DNA from: Pelagibacterium limicola | GTDB lineage: Bacteria > Pseudomonadota > Alphaproteobacteria > Rhizobiales > Devosiaceae | DNA length: 64,000 nt | Assembly (NCBI RefSeq): GCF_015694405.1 | Contig: NZ_JADQDB010000006.1 | Location: forward strand, 186,001 to 250,000 | Direction: 5' to 3' | Shown: in pieces, positions 27,637-36,480 of the stretch | How the letters are laid out: every line of letters begins with the position of its first letter | How positions within the stretch are numbered: position 1 is the stretch's first letter | Program-made: the position numbers and the translations under genes | The notes under the pieces: model-generated | The model's database searches: none | Told to the model about the DNA's origin: nothing | The model's input: the letters and a program-made list of their open reading frames with translations, nothing else

Positions 27637-28902
27637 TCAGGTGTTCATCGAATCGAAGAATTCGGAGTTCGACTTGGTCTGCCGGAGCTTATCGAGCAGG
27701 AATTCCATCGCATCGATGGTGCCCATGGGGTTGAGGATACGCCGAAGCACATACATCTTGCGCAGGATATCGGGCTCAACCAGCAGCTCTTCCTTACGGG
27801 TGCCGGACTTGGTGACGTCAATGGCCGGGAAGACGCGCTTGTCCGAAACCTTGCGGTCGAGGACAATTTCAGAATTGCCCGTGCCCTTGAATTCTTCGAA
27901 GATCACTTCGTCCATGCGGCTGCCGGTGTCGATCAGCGCCGTGGAGATGATTGTAAGCGAGCCGCCATCCTCGATATTGCGCGCAGCGCCAAAGAAGCGC
28001 TTGGGACGTTGGAGTGCATTGGCATCGACACCGCCCGTCAGCACCTTGCCCGAAGAGGGCACGACGGTGTTGTAGGCACGGCCGAGGCGCGTGATCGAAT
28101 CGAGGAGGATCACCACGTCCCGCTTGTGTTCGACAAGACGCTTGGCCTTCTCAATGACCATTTCTGCGACCTGGACGTGGCGCGAAGCGGGCTCATCGAA
28201 GGTCGAAGAAATAACCTCTCCCTTGACCGAGCGCTGCATGTCGGTGACTTCCTCGGGGCGCTCGTCGATCAGAAGCACGATGAGGTAACATTCGGGGTGA
28301 TTGGTTGCGATCGATTGTGCGATATTTTGCAACAATACGGTTTTACCGGTACGTGGAGGCGCAACAATCAGTGCGCGCTGGCCCTTGCCGAGTGGGGCAA
28401 CCAGGTCGATAACCCGGGCCGAGCGATCCTTGACCGTGGGATCGCCGATCTCCATGCGCAGCCGCTCATCGGGATAAAGCGGCGTCAGATTGTCGAAGTT
28501 GATCTTGTGACGGACCTTTTCGGGGTCCTCGAAATTGATCGTATTGACCTTTAAAAGCGCAAAATAGCGCTCGCCTTCCTTGGGGGACCGGATCTGTCCC
28601 TCGACCGTATCGCCTGTTCTTAAACCAAACCGTCGGATCTGGGATGGGCTGACGTAAATATCGTCGGGCCCGGGGAGATAATTGACGTCGGGAGATCGCA
28701 GAAACCCGAACCCGTCGGGAAGTACTTCGACCACGCCTTCGCCGATGATTTCGACGTCCCGGGTCGCCATTTGTTTGAGGATCGCAAACATCAATTCCTG
28801 CTTGCGCAGGGTATTGGCGTTTTCGATTTCGAGCTCTTCGGCAAAGGACTGCAATTCGGCCGGAGATTTGGCCTTGAGGTCCCTGAGCTTCATGAATTCC
28901 AT
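27637..28902 (-). CDS. rho: Transcription termination factor Rho
   Basis: A 421-residue hexameric RNA helicase that terminates transcription. Contains the N-terminal helix bundle ([20 protein letters not shown]), RNA-binding cold-shock-like domain ([19 protein letters not shown]), P-loop [12 protein letters not shown] (near residues 180-191), and [15 protein letters not shown] plus [11 protein letters not shown]. Length is the family norm. ATG 28902 is used; the in-frame ATG 28893 is an alternative. Lies between hemJ and mnmE on the origin-left arm. Confidence 0.97.
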   Translation of the reverse strand: MEFMKLRDLKAKSPAELQSFAEELEIENANTLRKQELMFAILKQMATRDVEIIGEGVVEVLPDGFGFLRSPDVNYLPGPDDIYVSPSQIRRFGLRTGDTVEGQIRSPKEGERYFALLKVNTINFEDPEKVRHKINFDNLTPLYPDERLRMEIGDPTVKDRSARVIDLVAPLGKGQRALIVAPPRTGKTVLLQNIAQSIATNHPECYLIVLLIDERPEEVTDMQRSVKGEVISSTFDEPASRHVQVAEMVIEKAKRLVEHKRDVVILLDSITRLGRAYNTVVPSSGKVLTGGVDANALQRPKRFFGAARNIEDGGSLTIISTALIDTGSRMDEVIFEEFKGTGNSEIVLDRKVSDKRVFPAIDVTKSGTRKEELLVEPDILRKMYVLRRILNPMGTIDAMEFLLDKLRQTKSNSEFFDSMNT

Positions 28903-29076
28903 GATCAGCCTTTGGAGGGATTAAGAGGACAAGAGATTAAGGGGAAAAGGCGCGGGTGTTCGCCGCTTGAGGTCACAACGAATGCGTGAGTTGGCGACTC
29001 CATAAACCATTCACGGGGGCGATTGCAAGCATAACCATCTTAAATGCCAACGGCCCACGATCCATATCGCGTCCGG

Positions 29077-29511
29077 TCAAAACGGCTTGACGATCACGGC
29101 CACCACAATGACGATCATCAGCACCGTCGGAATCTCGTTGATGGCCCGGAAATAGCGCGCCGAATTCGTATTCCTGTCCGCGGCAAAAGCCTTCTGGTGG
29201 CGGGTAAGGACGCCGTGGAACCCCGAAAGCGCGATGACGAAAACCGCCTTGAGCCACATCCAGCCCTGCGAAAAGTCGACCACCCCGAAGTAAAAGGCCA
29301 GCGTGAGCCCGAAGATCCAGCTTGCGATCATTGCCGGAGTGGTTATGCCTTTAAGAAGCCGCCGCTCCATGACCTTGAAGGTCTCGGACATTTCGGACCC
29401 CGGCGCGGCATCGGCGTGATAGACGAAAAGCCGCGGCAAATAGAGCGACCCGGCCATCCAGGCAATGACCGAGATGACATGCGCCGAAAGCGTGATGGCG
29501 TACCAGTTCAT
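29077..29511 (-). CDS. hemJ: Protoporphyrinogen oxidase HemJ
   Basis: A 144-residue inner-membrane protein of the HemJ (UPF0093) family, converting protoporphyrinogen IX to protoporphyrin IX. Four hydrophobic helices are visible. Conserved residues include the His in SAHVISVIAWMAGSLYLPRLFVYH and the lysine in GWMWLKAVFVI. Its start overlaps the hemE stop (ATGA), coupling two steps of haem synthesis. Confidence 0.93.
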   Translation of the reverse strand: MNWYAITLSAHVISVIAWMAGSLYLPRLFVYHADAAPGSEMSETFKVMERRLLKGITTPAMIASWIFGLTLAFYFGVVDFSQGWMWLKAVFVIALSGFHGVLTRHQKAFAADRNTNSARYFRAINEIPTVLMIVIVVAVIVKPF

Positions 29512-30545
29512 TGTTTTACGATCTCAATGAGGCGGGCGACGTTTTCGATAGGCGTCTGCGGCACGATGCCGTGTCCGAGATTGAAAATATGCGGGCGATT
29601 GGAAAAGGCCTCGACGATCTCTTGGGCGCGCGCCTCCATCTGCGGACCCCCGGCAACAAGCCGCAGCGGATCGAGATTGCCTTGAACCGCAAACTGCGCC
29701 GGCAATACGCTGTCGGCAAAAGCAAGCGGGGTGGCGTAATCGAGACCGATAACGTTAACCCCCGTCTCCCTTGCGTAACGGCCGATCAGGCCGGCCGCAC
29801 CGCGCGGAAATCCGGTGATCACCGCATCGGGTACCGCGGCCCGCACCTTCTCGACCAGAGCCTTGTTGGGGGCGAGCACATAGGTTTCAAAAGCCAGTTC
29901 ATCGAGATTGAGGGCCCAGCTTTCAAATATCTGCACCATATCGGCGCCCGCCGAGAGCTGAGCGATGAGATAATCGGCAGAGACATCGACGAGGAGCGTC
30001 ATCAACCGAGCGAAAGCATCGGGATATTGTAGCGCGAAAAGCCGTGCTGCCGCTTGATCGGACGAGCCCCTGCCCCCGATCATATAAGTCGCCACTGTCC
30101 AAGGGGCCCCGCAGAAACCGATAAGCGTTTTTTCGGGCGCGAGCGCGGACTTGATTCGTCCAAGCGTTTCAAAGACCGGGGCGAGATTTGCCATTGCCAT
30201 ATCCGGGTCGAGCCGCCCGAGCGTATCCGTGGTTATCGGTTCGAGCACCGGCCCTTCTCCCGTTTCAAAGCGAACCGATTGGCCCAGCGCATCGGGAATG
30301 ACGAGGATATCGGAAAAAAGGATTGCTGCGTCCAGATCGAAGCGCCGCAGGGGTTGCAGTGTTACCTCCGTTGCGAGTTCTGGCGCATAGCAAAGATCGA
30401 GAAAGCTTCCGGCCTTTTCTCGGACCTGCCTGTACTCGGGGAGATATCGCCCGGCCTGGCGCATGATCCAGACGGGCGGCCTGGCCTGGCGGATGCCGCG
30501 GGCGGTATCGAGCAATGGTTTTCCGGTTGGGTCTGGGCTGGTCAT
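29508..30545 (-). CDS. hemE: Uroporphyrinogen decarboxylase
   Basis: A 345-residue decarboxylase that converts uroporphyrinogen III to coproporphyrinogen III. Signatures PPVWIMRQAGRYLPEYR (with the catalytic arginines) and GFCGAPWTVATYMI are present. ATG 30545 is chosen because AGGGAG lies 7 nt upstream and the protein then matches family length; an in-frame reading back to 30659 adds a lysine-rich leader with no homology and enters the origin region. hemE adjacent to the origin is a hallmark of alphaproteobacterial chromosomes such as Caulobacter. Confidence 0.96.
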   Translation of the reverse strand: MTSPDPTGKPLLDTARGIRQARPPVWIMRQAGRYLPEYRQVREKAGSFLDLCYAPELATEVTLQPLRRFDLDAAILFSDILVIPDALGQSVRFETGEGPVLEPITTDTLGRLDPDMAMANLAPVFETLGRIKSALAPEKTLIGFCGAPWTVATYMIGGRGSSDQAAARLFALQYPDAFARLMTLLVDVSADYLIAQLSAGADMVQIFESWALNLDELAFETYVLAPNKALVEKVRAAVPDAVITGFPRGAAGLIGRYARETGVNVIGLDYATPLAFADSVLPAQFAVQGNLDPLRLVAGGPQMEARAQEIVEAFSNRPHIFNLGHGIVPQTPIENVARLIEIVKQ

Positions 30546-30760
30546 TTGCTCCCTTGCGGGCAATGCACCGGGCTGGCGGTGATCGTCCTTAGAAAGACTC
30601 TCTAAAAGAGTCTGTTTCTTCTTCTTGTCTGTGTTTTGCACCAATTGCGCCAAGCCCACAACCGGAGGGCTTGAGACGGCTGCTGCGGCATGGTGCCCCG
30701 CTCACCTCTGGGGATATGGCCGGCCGACCTACGACGAAAAACGCGCCAAACAACCGTTCT

Positions 30761-30775
30761 TTAAGGTTTTGTTAA
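30761..30775. promoter_or_regulatory. CtrA box 1 in oriC
   Basis: TTAAGGTTTTGTTAA is an exact TTAA-N7-TTAA, the full CtrA-binding consensus. In Caulobacter phosphorylated CtrA bound at the origin blocks DnaA-driven initiation. Confidence 0.85.
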
Positions 30776-30796
30776 CCTTTGGGCCTGTGAATTCCT

Positions 30797-30811
30797 TTAA
30801 CATTTCGTTAA
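30797..30811. promoter_or_regulatory. CtrA box 2 in oriC
   Basis: TTAACATTTCGTTAA is an exact TTAA-N7-TTAA, 36 bp after box 1 in start-to-start distance, so on a similar helix face. Like boxes 1 and 3 it ends in GTTAACC. Confidence 0.85.
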
Positions 30812-30879
30812 CCTCAATGCCGGCATCACCCGATGCGTTTTCCCCGCTATTGTCACCAGCCCTGATTCCGGCCCACAGC

Positions 30880-30894
30880 TTAACCATCTGTTAA
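30880..30894. promoter_or_regulatory. CtrA box 3 in oriC
   Basis: TTAACCATCTGTTAA is an exact TTAA-N7-TTAA, 83 bp after box 2. It sits just before the second TGGGGATAT copy. Confidence 0.85.
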
Positions 30895-30970
30895 CCAAAT
30901 CTGGCTTGATGGGGATATTTCCGCCCTAGGGATGCGATTGCCGTCCTATCGCTTTCCTTGTGGGCACCGA

Positions 30971-30979
30971 TGTGGAAAA
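30971..30979 (-). promoter_or_regulatory. DnaA box in oriC
   Basis: On the minus strand TTTTCCACA fits the DnaA consensus TTWTNCACA at every position. It is the only full match I see in the region; DnaA boxes in alphaproteobacterial origins are often degenerate. Confidence 0.65.
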
Positions 30980-31012
30980 ACCGTCGCGAGAATCCCGCGA
31001 CAAGGCCTTTCC

Positions 31013-31621
31013 ATGCTGATCCTGGCGTCCAATAGCCCAACGCGCAAAACCCTGCTCGAAGCTGTGGGTATGCCATTTTCGGTCATCACGGCGCCCATCG
31101 ACGAGCGTGCAATCGAGCACGGGTTAACGAGAGAAGGCGCAACCAAGGCGCAGATCGCGCTAGCGCTTGCCAAAGCCAAGGCCCTCGCCGTCAGCTCCGC
31201 CCGGCTCGATGCGATTGTTATCGGCGCCGACCAGACGCTCTCCTGCGGCGCGCTGGACATCCACAAGCCCGATTCACGTGAAACGGCAAAACGGCAACTG
31301 CTCTCCCTGGCCGGAAAGACCCATCAACTGCACGCGGCTGCAGCGCTGGCAAAAAACGGAGAAATCCTGTGGTCGACGGTCGACAGCGTCGAGTTGTCCA
31401 TGCGTGAAATATCGGATGCCGAACTCGATGCCATACTCGACCTCGAGGGAGAGGCAATATTGTCCTCGGTCGGTGGATATCGGCTCGAAGGCCCGTCGGT
31501 GCGGCTTTTCCAAAGCGTGAGGGGTGATTATTTCACGGTCCTGGGCCTGCCTCTCTTGCCCCTGCTCTCCGGCCTGCGCCAGATTGCACCCGAACTCTTC
31601 TTGCCTGCGATGCCCCAATGA
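31013..31621 (+). CDS. maf: Maf-family nucleotide pyrophosphatase
   Basis: A 202-residue house-cleaning pyrophosphatase that hydrolyses modified or non-canonical nucleoside triphosphates. The signature MLILASNSPTRKTLLE at the N-terminus and GADQTLSCGALDIHKP (about residues 63-78) are typical. ATG 31013 begins the family motif, with AAGG upstream; a longer in-frame leader lies in oriC and is not family-like. First gene of the rightward arm, coupled to aroE by ATGA overlap. Confidence 0.93.
   Translation: MLILASNSPTRKTLLEAVGMPFSVITAPIDERAIEHGLTREGATKAQIALALAKAKALAVSSARLDAIVIGADQTLSCGALDIHKPDSRETAKRQLLSLAGKTHQLHAAAALAKNGEILWSTVDSVELSMREISDAELDAILDLEGEAILSSVGGYRLEGPSVRLFQSVRGDYFTVLGLPLLPLLSGLRQIAPELFLPAMPQ
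31270..31285. promoter_or_regulatory. parS-like site inside maf
   Basis: CGATTCACGTGAAACG matches parS at 13 of 16 positions and, read on the other strand, resembles the intergenic copies at 26144 and 26180. It encodes DSRET using serine TCA, a codon little used in nearby genes. Confidence 0.55.
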
Positions 31622-32448
31622 CCAGAAAAGCCTTCGTCATCGGCCACCCAATCGGCCACTCCAAATCGCCGCTGATCCACGGCAGCTGGCTTCGCGATTA
31701 CGGGATCGACGGCACCTACGAAGCCATCGACATCGCCCCCGAAGCCTTGCCCGAATTCATCGACCGCCTGCGCGAGGGAGAATTTGCGGGAGGCAATGCC
31801 ACCATCCCGCACAAGGAAGCCTTATTGGGACATTGTGACGCGGTCGATCCGCTCGCTAAAGACATCGGCGCCGTCAACACCCTCGAAATGAGGGGCGGGA
31901 AAATCCTCGGATCGAATACCGACTATCTCGGTTTCCTCGCCAATCTCGATGCCAATGCGCCGGGGTGGGACGCCGGGCTAAAAACCGCGATCGTTCTTGG
32001 GGCAGGGGGCGCGGCTCGCGCGATTCTCGCGGCCCTGCGGGCGCGAAACATCCCCCGGGTTCTCGTCCTCAATCGCGGTCTTGCGCGTGCGCGCAACCTT
32101 GCCGACCATTTCGGGTCGAGCATCGTGCCGGCGCGGCTCGCCGATTTTTCCGCGCTGGCGCCTGACGCCGGGCTGGTTGTCAACACCAGTTCGGTTGGCA
32201 TGGGCGGCTCACGCTTTGAAGGTCTCGACCTTGCGGTGTTGCCCGCCGGGGCGGTGGTCAACGACATCGTTTATACCCCCCTTGTCACCCCGCTCCTTGC
32301 CGATGCAGCAACGCTTGGCTTGCGGGTTGTCGACGGGCTGGGCATGCTGCTCCATCAGGCAGTGCCCGGTTTTGCGGCCTGGTTCGGGGTGACCCCCGCC
32401 GTCACGCCTGCATTGCGGGAGCGCGTTCTTCAGGCGATGGGACAATGA
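31618..32448 (+). CDS. aroE: Shikimate dehydrogenase
   Basis: A 276-residue NADPH enzyme reducing 3-dehydroshikimate in aromatic amino-acid synthesis. The substrate site GHPIGHSKSPLIHGSWL is at the N-terminus, with the catalytic NATIPHKEALL following and the GAGGAARAILAAL dinucleotide motif near residue 127. Coupled by 4-bp overlaps to maf and coaE; the maf-aroE-coaE-dnaQ run is the standard right arm next to the alphaproteobacterial origin. Confidence 0.95.
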   Translation: MTRKAFVIGHPIGHSKSPLIHGSWLRDYGIDGTYEAIDIAPEALPEFIDRLREGEFAGGNATIPHKEALLGHCDAVDPLAKDIGAVNTLEMRGGKILGSNTDYLGFLANLDANAPGWDAGLKTAIVLGAGGAARAILAALRARNIPRVLVLNRGLARARNLADHFGSSIVPARLADFSALAPDAGLVVNTSSVGMGGSRFEGLDLAVLPAGAVVNDIVYTPLVTPLLADAATLGLRVVDGLGMLLHQAVPGFAAWFGVTPAVTPALRERVLQAMGQ

Positions 32449-33044
32449 GGATGCTGCGCGTAGGGTTGACCGGATCCATGGCGACCGGAAAAACTACCGT
32501 TCTCAACGCTGTTGCCGATCTGGGCATTCCCACCCATTCGGCAGACGAAGCCGTGCATGCTCTTTACGCGGGCGAGGCGGCTCCTCTGATCGAAACGGCG
32601 TTTCCCGGCACGACGGCTGGAGGTGTCGTCGACCGCGCCGCGCTGGCCGCGGTCCTGGCCGATCAACCCGAACGCCTTGGCGAACTTGAATCTCTGATCC
32701 ACCCGCTGGTGCGGGAAATGGCGATGGCGTTTTTCGATGCTGCCGAGGCAGCGGGCGCCGATATGGCGGTGGTCGAGGTTCCGCTTCTTTTTGAAACCGG
32801 GGCGCTTTACGGGCTCGACAAGGTGATCGTCACCGCTTGCGATCCGGAGATTCAACGCGTTCGCGCCCTTGCCCGGCCGGGAATGACGGGGGAAAAGTTC
32901 GCCTTTCTGCTTTCCCGACAGCTCGATCAGGACGAGAAAAGAAAACGCGCCGATGTCGTCATCGACACCTCGGGGACGATGGAAGAAACGGTTGCAAGGA
33001 CAAAAGCGGCCATTGCGTCGCTGCGCGCCGGAAATGGCGAATAA
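32445..33044 (+). CDS. coaE: Dephospho-CoA kinase
   Basis: A 199-residue P-loop kinase performing the last step of CoA synthesis. P-loop GLTGSMATGKTTV (residues 6-18), later VVEVPLLFETG and the CDPEIQRVRAL lid region match the family. Overlaps the aroE stop by 4 bp. Length is normal. Confidence 0.95.
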   Translation: MRMLRVGLTGSMATGKTTVLNAVADLGIPTHSADEAVHALYAGEAAPLIETAFPGTTAGGVVDRAALAAVLADQPERLGELESLIHPLVREMAMAFFDAAEAAGADMAVVEVPLLFETGALYGLDKVIVTACDPEIQRVRALARPGMTGEKFAFLLSRQLDQDEKRKRADVVIDTSGTMEETVARTKAAIASLRAGNGE

Positions 33045-33059
33045 GGCTAGGGTACCACA

Positions 33060-33752
33060 ATGCTGCGCGAGATCGTCCTCGATACCGAGACCACCGGCCT
33101 TTCTCCGCAGGGCGGCGACAGGCTGGTCGAAATCGGCTGCGTCGAACTCGTCAATCACGTGCCCACTGGGCAGAACCACCATGTCTACATCAATCCCGAG
33201 CGCGATATGCCCGAGGAGGCCTTTCGCGTGCACGGGCTTTCCGACGAATTCCTGCGCGACAAGCCCCGCTTTGCCGAAATCGCACCGGGATTTCTCGATT
33301 TCATTGCCGATTCGCCCCTCATCATTCACAACGCGCCCTTCGACATGGGGTTTTTGAACGCCGAACTCGAATGGTGTGGGCGGCCGCGGCTGGTCAATCC
33401 GGTGATCGATACGGTGATGCTGGCGCGCAAGATCCATCCTGGCGCGCGGGTTAGCCTTGACGCCCTCTGCAAGCATTACGGGATCGATAATTCCCGCCGC
33501 ACGCTGCACGGAGCGCTGCTCGATTCCGAAATTCTCGCCGAGGTTTATCTCGAGTTGATCGGCGGCCGGCAGGTGGCGTTGGCGCTTTCTGCCGAAGTCT
33601 TGTCCGCACGGCATGAGGCTGGCGGCCGCATGCCTGCCCGCCAGCGTCCCGCGCCTTTGCCGCCACGCGGCTCGGCGGCGGAAGTCGAGGCGCACCGCGC
33701 CTTTATAGCCGAAATGGGCGAAAAAGCCCTCTGGGCGCAATACGAAAGCTGA
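33060..33752 (+). CDS. dnaQ: DNA polymerase III epsilon subunit (3'-5' proofreading exonuclease)
   Basis: A 230-residue DEDDh exonuclease that proofreads replication. Exo I is [11 protein letters not shown], Exo II is the [11 protein letters not shown] segment (about 93-103), and Exo III contains [17 protein letters not shown]. The C-terminal tail would contact the polymerase alpha subunit. 15 bp separate it from coaE in the same operon; a bidirectional terminator follows. Confidence 0.95.
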   Translation: MLREIVLDTETTGLSPQGGDRLVEIGCVELVNHVPTGQNHHVYINPERDMPEEAFRVHGLSDEFLRDKPRFAEIAPGFLDFIADSPLIIHNAPFDMGFLNAELEWCGRPRLVNPVIDTVMLARKIHPGARVSLDALCKHYGIDNSRRTLHGALLDSEILAEVYLELIGGRQVALALSAEVLSARHEAGGRMPARQRPAPLPPRGSAAEVEAHRAFIAEMGEKALWAQYES

Positions 33753-33758
33753 AAGAAA

Positions 33759-33780
33759 AACTCCGGCCGGGGCCGGGGTT
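33759..33780. terminator. Bidirectional intrinsic terminator, dnaQ / secB
   Basis: AACTCCGGCC pairs with GGCCGGGGTT (one G-U). On the minus strand the stem is followed by TTTCTTTC, ideal for secB; on the plus strand CTAGTCTTTTCC follows, serving dnaQ. Confidence 0.75.
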
Positions 33781-33809
33781 CTAGTCTTTTCCCTCAAAGG
33801 GACGAAAGG

Positions 33810-34343
33810 TCAGTTGACCGTGGTCGGTGCGCCGTCCTGGGCCGCCTGCTTCTGCTTTTCGGCGGCTGCCGCAAGGTTCCGGCGGAACAGCGCAAGGAAA
33901 TCAACCGGCTCGAGCATGAGGGGCGGGAAGCCGCCCTGCTGGATCGTCGAGGCGAGCACCTGGCGCGCGAACGGGAAGATCAGCCGCGGGCCTTCGACCA
34001 TCAAAAGCGCGCTGAGCTGGTTTTCCGGGATGTTCTTGACCCGGAAAAGCCCGCCATAGACGAGCTCGAGCGCGTAGATGACGCTGCCCTGGCGCTCGGT
34101 CTTGACATTGAGGCCCAATTCCACCGCATAGGTGTCGTCGGCCTGCTTTTTGACCTGGACGTTGATATTGACGTTCGAGGTGGGCTGCTGGGCGCCCGGC
34201 AGGAGCGAGGCGGGGGCGTTGGGGCTCTCAAAGCTCAAGTCGCGTATATACTGGCCGATGATTCCAAAGGAGGGAGCCTGTGCGGGATCGACGGCGCCGG
34301 AATCGATTGCCGGTGTTTCCGGGTTGGGGGTGTCCTCAGCCAT
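33810..34343 (-). CDS. secB: Protein-export chaperone SecB
   Basis: A 177-residue tetrameric chaperone that keeps preproteins unfolded for SecA. The core QYIRDLSFESPNAP, VNINVQVKK and the C-terminal GGFPPLMLEPVDFLALF are clear family signatures. ATG 34343 has AAGGA upstream and starts an acidic leader; a longer in-frame reading adds unrelated residues. fxsA lies upstream on the same strand. Confidence 0.95.
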   Translation of the reverse strand: MAEDTPNPETPAIDSGAVDPAQAPSFGIIGQYIRDLSFESPNAPASLLPGAQQPTSNVNINVQVKKQADDTYAVELGLNVKTERQGSVIYALELVYGGLFRVKNIPENQLSALLMVEGPRLIFPFARQVLASTIQQGGFPPLMLEPVDFLALFRRNLAAAAEKQKQAAQDGAPTTVN

Positions 34344-34477
34344 ATCTGTCCTTCTCGGGGTTCCGGTGTAATGCCCCACCATGCCCTTTGAGCCCGGCGC
34401 GGCCATGTTGGCCGTCTGGCTAGCACTTTTGGCCAGGCTTCACAAGGCGAGGCGGATTGGCCCTTCGCGCCGGACGT

Positions 34478-34906
34478 TCAGCGGAAGGAATCGGAATCGA
34501 GGTCAATCGATTTGATGCCCGGTCCGGGGTTGGACGGCCGATAGGTAGTAACGACCACCATGTTACGGCTCAGAGCCGAATAAATGGCGTCGCGGACGGC
34601 CGGGATGAGCAGCACGAAACCCACGGCATCCGTAATAAAGCCGGGCACCAGAAGCAGCACGCCGGCAATGGCCAGCATCATGCCGCCCGCGAAATTCCGG
34701 GCCGGGATTTCCCCGCGCGCCATCATCGCGCGGGAATCGATGATGAGCCCCATGCCCTGCCAGCGCACGATGAGAAGACCCGCTGCCGCGGTGGCAATGA
34801 TGGCGCCAAGGGTTGCCAATATGCCGATCTGTCCGCCGACCCAGATGAAGCCGGCGATTTCGAGAAACGGCACAAGCAGGATCGAAACGAGGATGATGCG
34901 GCGCAT
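34478..34906 (-). CDS. fxsA: FxsA-family inner-membrane protein
   Basis: A 142-residue membrane protein of the FxsA family (E. coli FxsA, when overproduced, relieves phage T7 exclusion by F). It begins with a hydrophobic segment PFLEIAGFIWVGGQIGILAT and has the later motif LLLVPGFITDAVGFVLLIPAVRD, both typical. Three to four helices are present and the C-terminal tail is hydrophilic. Divergent from the Tim44-like gene, separated by 216 bp. Cellular role is unclear. Confidence 0.9.
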   Translation of the reverse strand: MRRIILVSILLVPFLEIAGFIWVGGQIGILATLGAIIATAAAGLLIVRWQGMGLIIDSRAMMARGEIPARNFAGGMMLAIAGVLLLVPGFITDAVGFVLLIPAVRDAIYSALSRNMVVVTTYRPSNPGPGIKSIDLDSDSFR

Positions 34907-35122
34907 TTGGCTCCCTTTTCGAAGGTTGATCGCGTATGCTTGTACGGCTATCGGCGTGCGAAGGTGGTTTGCACGGCCCGATTGCTTATATATAGGTCAA
35001 CCAGACCTTCGTTGCGACCCATCCATGGTCTTTGCTCGACCCGGCAGGAACCGGATCGCCGGGCGGCGTTTTAAAAGTCATGGGCCGGGATCGGACCCGT
35101 ATGGGAGTTAAAGAAAGAGACC

Positions 35123-35842
35123 ATGGGCGATTTTCTCGATTTCCCCACCGTCATCGTCATCGTCGTCGCCGTCGTGGTGCTTTTGCGCCTGCGCTCGGTT
35201 CTGGGCACGCGTACGGGCAATGAGCGCCCGCCCTCACAGCGCTACGAAAGCATTTCGCGCTCCCGGCCCGATAATGACGACACCGTTGTGCCGCTCCCGA
35301 CGCGAAAGACGCAGACGATCGACGCCGATGCCGAGCGTGCCCAGCGCAAGCTTGAGGCTGAAATCGAGAAATATTCGGTCGGCAAGCCCGAACTCGCCCG
35401 CGGGCTCGCCGCGGTTGCCGACGCCGACGCCAATTTCACCCCCAAGAGTTTCATCGAGGGCGCCAAGGCGGCTTACGAGATGATCGTTACCGCGTACGCT
35501 TCGGGCGATCGCAAGACGCTCAAAATGCTGCTCGACAAGGAGGTCTACGACAGTTTCGAGGCCGCCATTTCCGAACGCGAATCGGCGGGGCATACTGTCG
35601 AATTCACCTTTGTCGGGCTTTCCAATATCGAATTCACCGAGGTTGAACTCGACAAGCGCAATGCGATCGTGACCCTGAGGATCGATGCCGAAGTCGTGTC
35701 GATCACCCGCGACGCCGCTGGCGACGTCATCGAAGGCGCCCCCGGCCAGGTTGTTGCCATCGCCGACGAGTGGACGTTCATGCGCAACACCCGCTCGCGC
35801 GATCCCAATTGGAAGCTCGTCGCGACCAACGACCTCGAATAG
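35123..35842 (+). CDS. Tim44/TimA-like membrane-anchored protein
   Basis: A 239-residue protein with one N-terminal membrane anchor (VIVIVVAVVVLLRLRSVLG) and a C-terminal Tim44-like domain (about 105-235), as in alphaproteobacterial TimA, related to the mitochondrial import motor component Tim44. The segment FIEGAKAAYEMIVTAYASGD is the conserved domain start. It commonly neighbours the Smr and HTH genes next to secB in this order. Bacterial function is not well defined; involvement in envelope protein handling is inferred. Confidence 0.87.
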   Translation: MGDFLDFPTVIVIVVAVVVLLRLRSVLGTRTGNERPPSQRYESISRSRPDNDDTVVPLPTRKTQTIDADAERAQRKLEAEIEKYSVGKPELARGLAAVADADANFTPKSFIEGAKAAYEMIVTAYASGDRKTLKMLLDKEVYDSFEAAISERESAGHTVEFTFVGLSNIEFTEVELDKRNAIVTLRIDAEVVSITRDAAGDVIEGAPGQVVAIADEWTFMRNTRSRDPNWKLVATNDLE

Positions 35843-35865
35843 GTCCGGCCGGGGTTTTTCGCTCC

Positions 35866-36480
35866 ATGGCCCGCAGACCACCCGGACCCGGAAAAAGCAA
35901 GAGGTCCCGGGCCGTGCGCGATTGGCATCTGTGGACCGCGGTGGGCCGCACCGTCGATCCATTGTCGAACCGCAAGAGCGCCGATCCCAAGTCCACCCTG
36001 CTCGAGGCGCTCGAACACCCTGCAGAACGGGAGAGCAAAAGCGAGGCGCCGCAGGCCCCTCGATTTGCCGCCGTCCCTATGCCTTCCAAGGCCCCGCTGA
36101 TCGCGGCCTCGAAAGTTGCTCCCGCGCAGAAATCGATAGAACCCAATCTCAAGCGCCGTGTCGTCCGTGGGCGCGAGCCCATCGATGCAACGCTCGATCT
36201 GCATGGGATGACCCAGGACAAGGCGCAGGTTGCGCTCGAAGCCTTCGTGCTTTCGCGTGCTGCGCGCGGCGACCGCACGTTGCTGGTCATCACCGGCAAG
36301 GGCATCAAGAAGACGGGCTATCTCCAGCTCGAACAGAAGGGCGTGCTGCGCGAAATGGTGCCCTTGTGGCTGGGCACGCCCAAGCTTGGTCCCCTTGTCG
36401 CGGGGATCGAGACGGCCCACCAGTCCCACGGCGGCGGCGGCGCTCTTTATGTGCGTTTGAAACGCGGGAGGGAGCGATGA
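35866..36480 (+). CDS. Smr (MutS2 C-terminal-like) domain protein
   Basis: A 204-residue protein with a basic, proline-rich N-terminus and a C-terminal Smr domain (about 105-200). LDLHGMTQDKA carries the catalytic-type LDLHG motif and ITGKGIKKTG the GxG loop. Smr domains nick DNA or RNA; stand-alone proteins of this type have been linked to ribosome-rescue-related cleavage in some bacteria, but the role here is not known. ATG 35866 avoids overlap with the Tim44-like gene. Stop overlaps the next ATG. Confidence 0.87.
   Translation: MARRPPGPGKSKRSRAVRDWHLWTAVGRTVDPLSNRKSADPKSTLLEALEHPAERESKSEAPQAPRFAAVPMPSKAPLIAASKVAPAQKSIEPNLKRRVVRGREPIDATLDLHGMTQDKAQVALEAFVLSRAARGDRTLLVITGKGIKKTGYLQLEQKGVLREMVPLWLGTPKLGPLVAGIETAHQSHGGGGALYVRLKRGRER

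Larger units (their letters stand above)
30546..31012. other. Putative chromosomal replication origin (oriC)
   Basis: This 467-bp non-coding stretch between divergent hemE and maf is AT-richer than its surroundings and contains three perfect TTAA-N7-TTAA CtrA boxes, a DnaA box (TTTTCCACA), and two TGGGGATAT copies (30709-30717, 30910-30918) that contain TCCCCA on the minus strand, like Caulobacter W-boxes. Genes left of it run on the minus strand and genes right of it on the plus strand. A hairpin AGACTCT/AGAGTCT lies at 30595-30613. Position beside hemE and 5-9 kb from parAB and parS fits the known alphaproteobacterial origin plan. Confidence 0.85.

Noticed and set aside
30595-30613. AGACTCT/AGAGTCT hairpin as a terminator for maf-direction transcription
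   Set aside because: It lies upstream of any plus-strand gene, within oriC, and the following TTTCTTCTTCTTG is interrupted; kept only as part of the origin description.
1845-33175. Other CACGTG cores (for example near 1850, 8408, 14236, 15376, 17740, 23760, 27074, 33160)
   Set aside because: Their flanks do not resemble parS arms; most are ordinary coding sequence.
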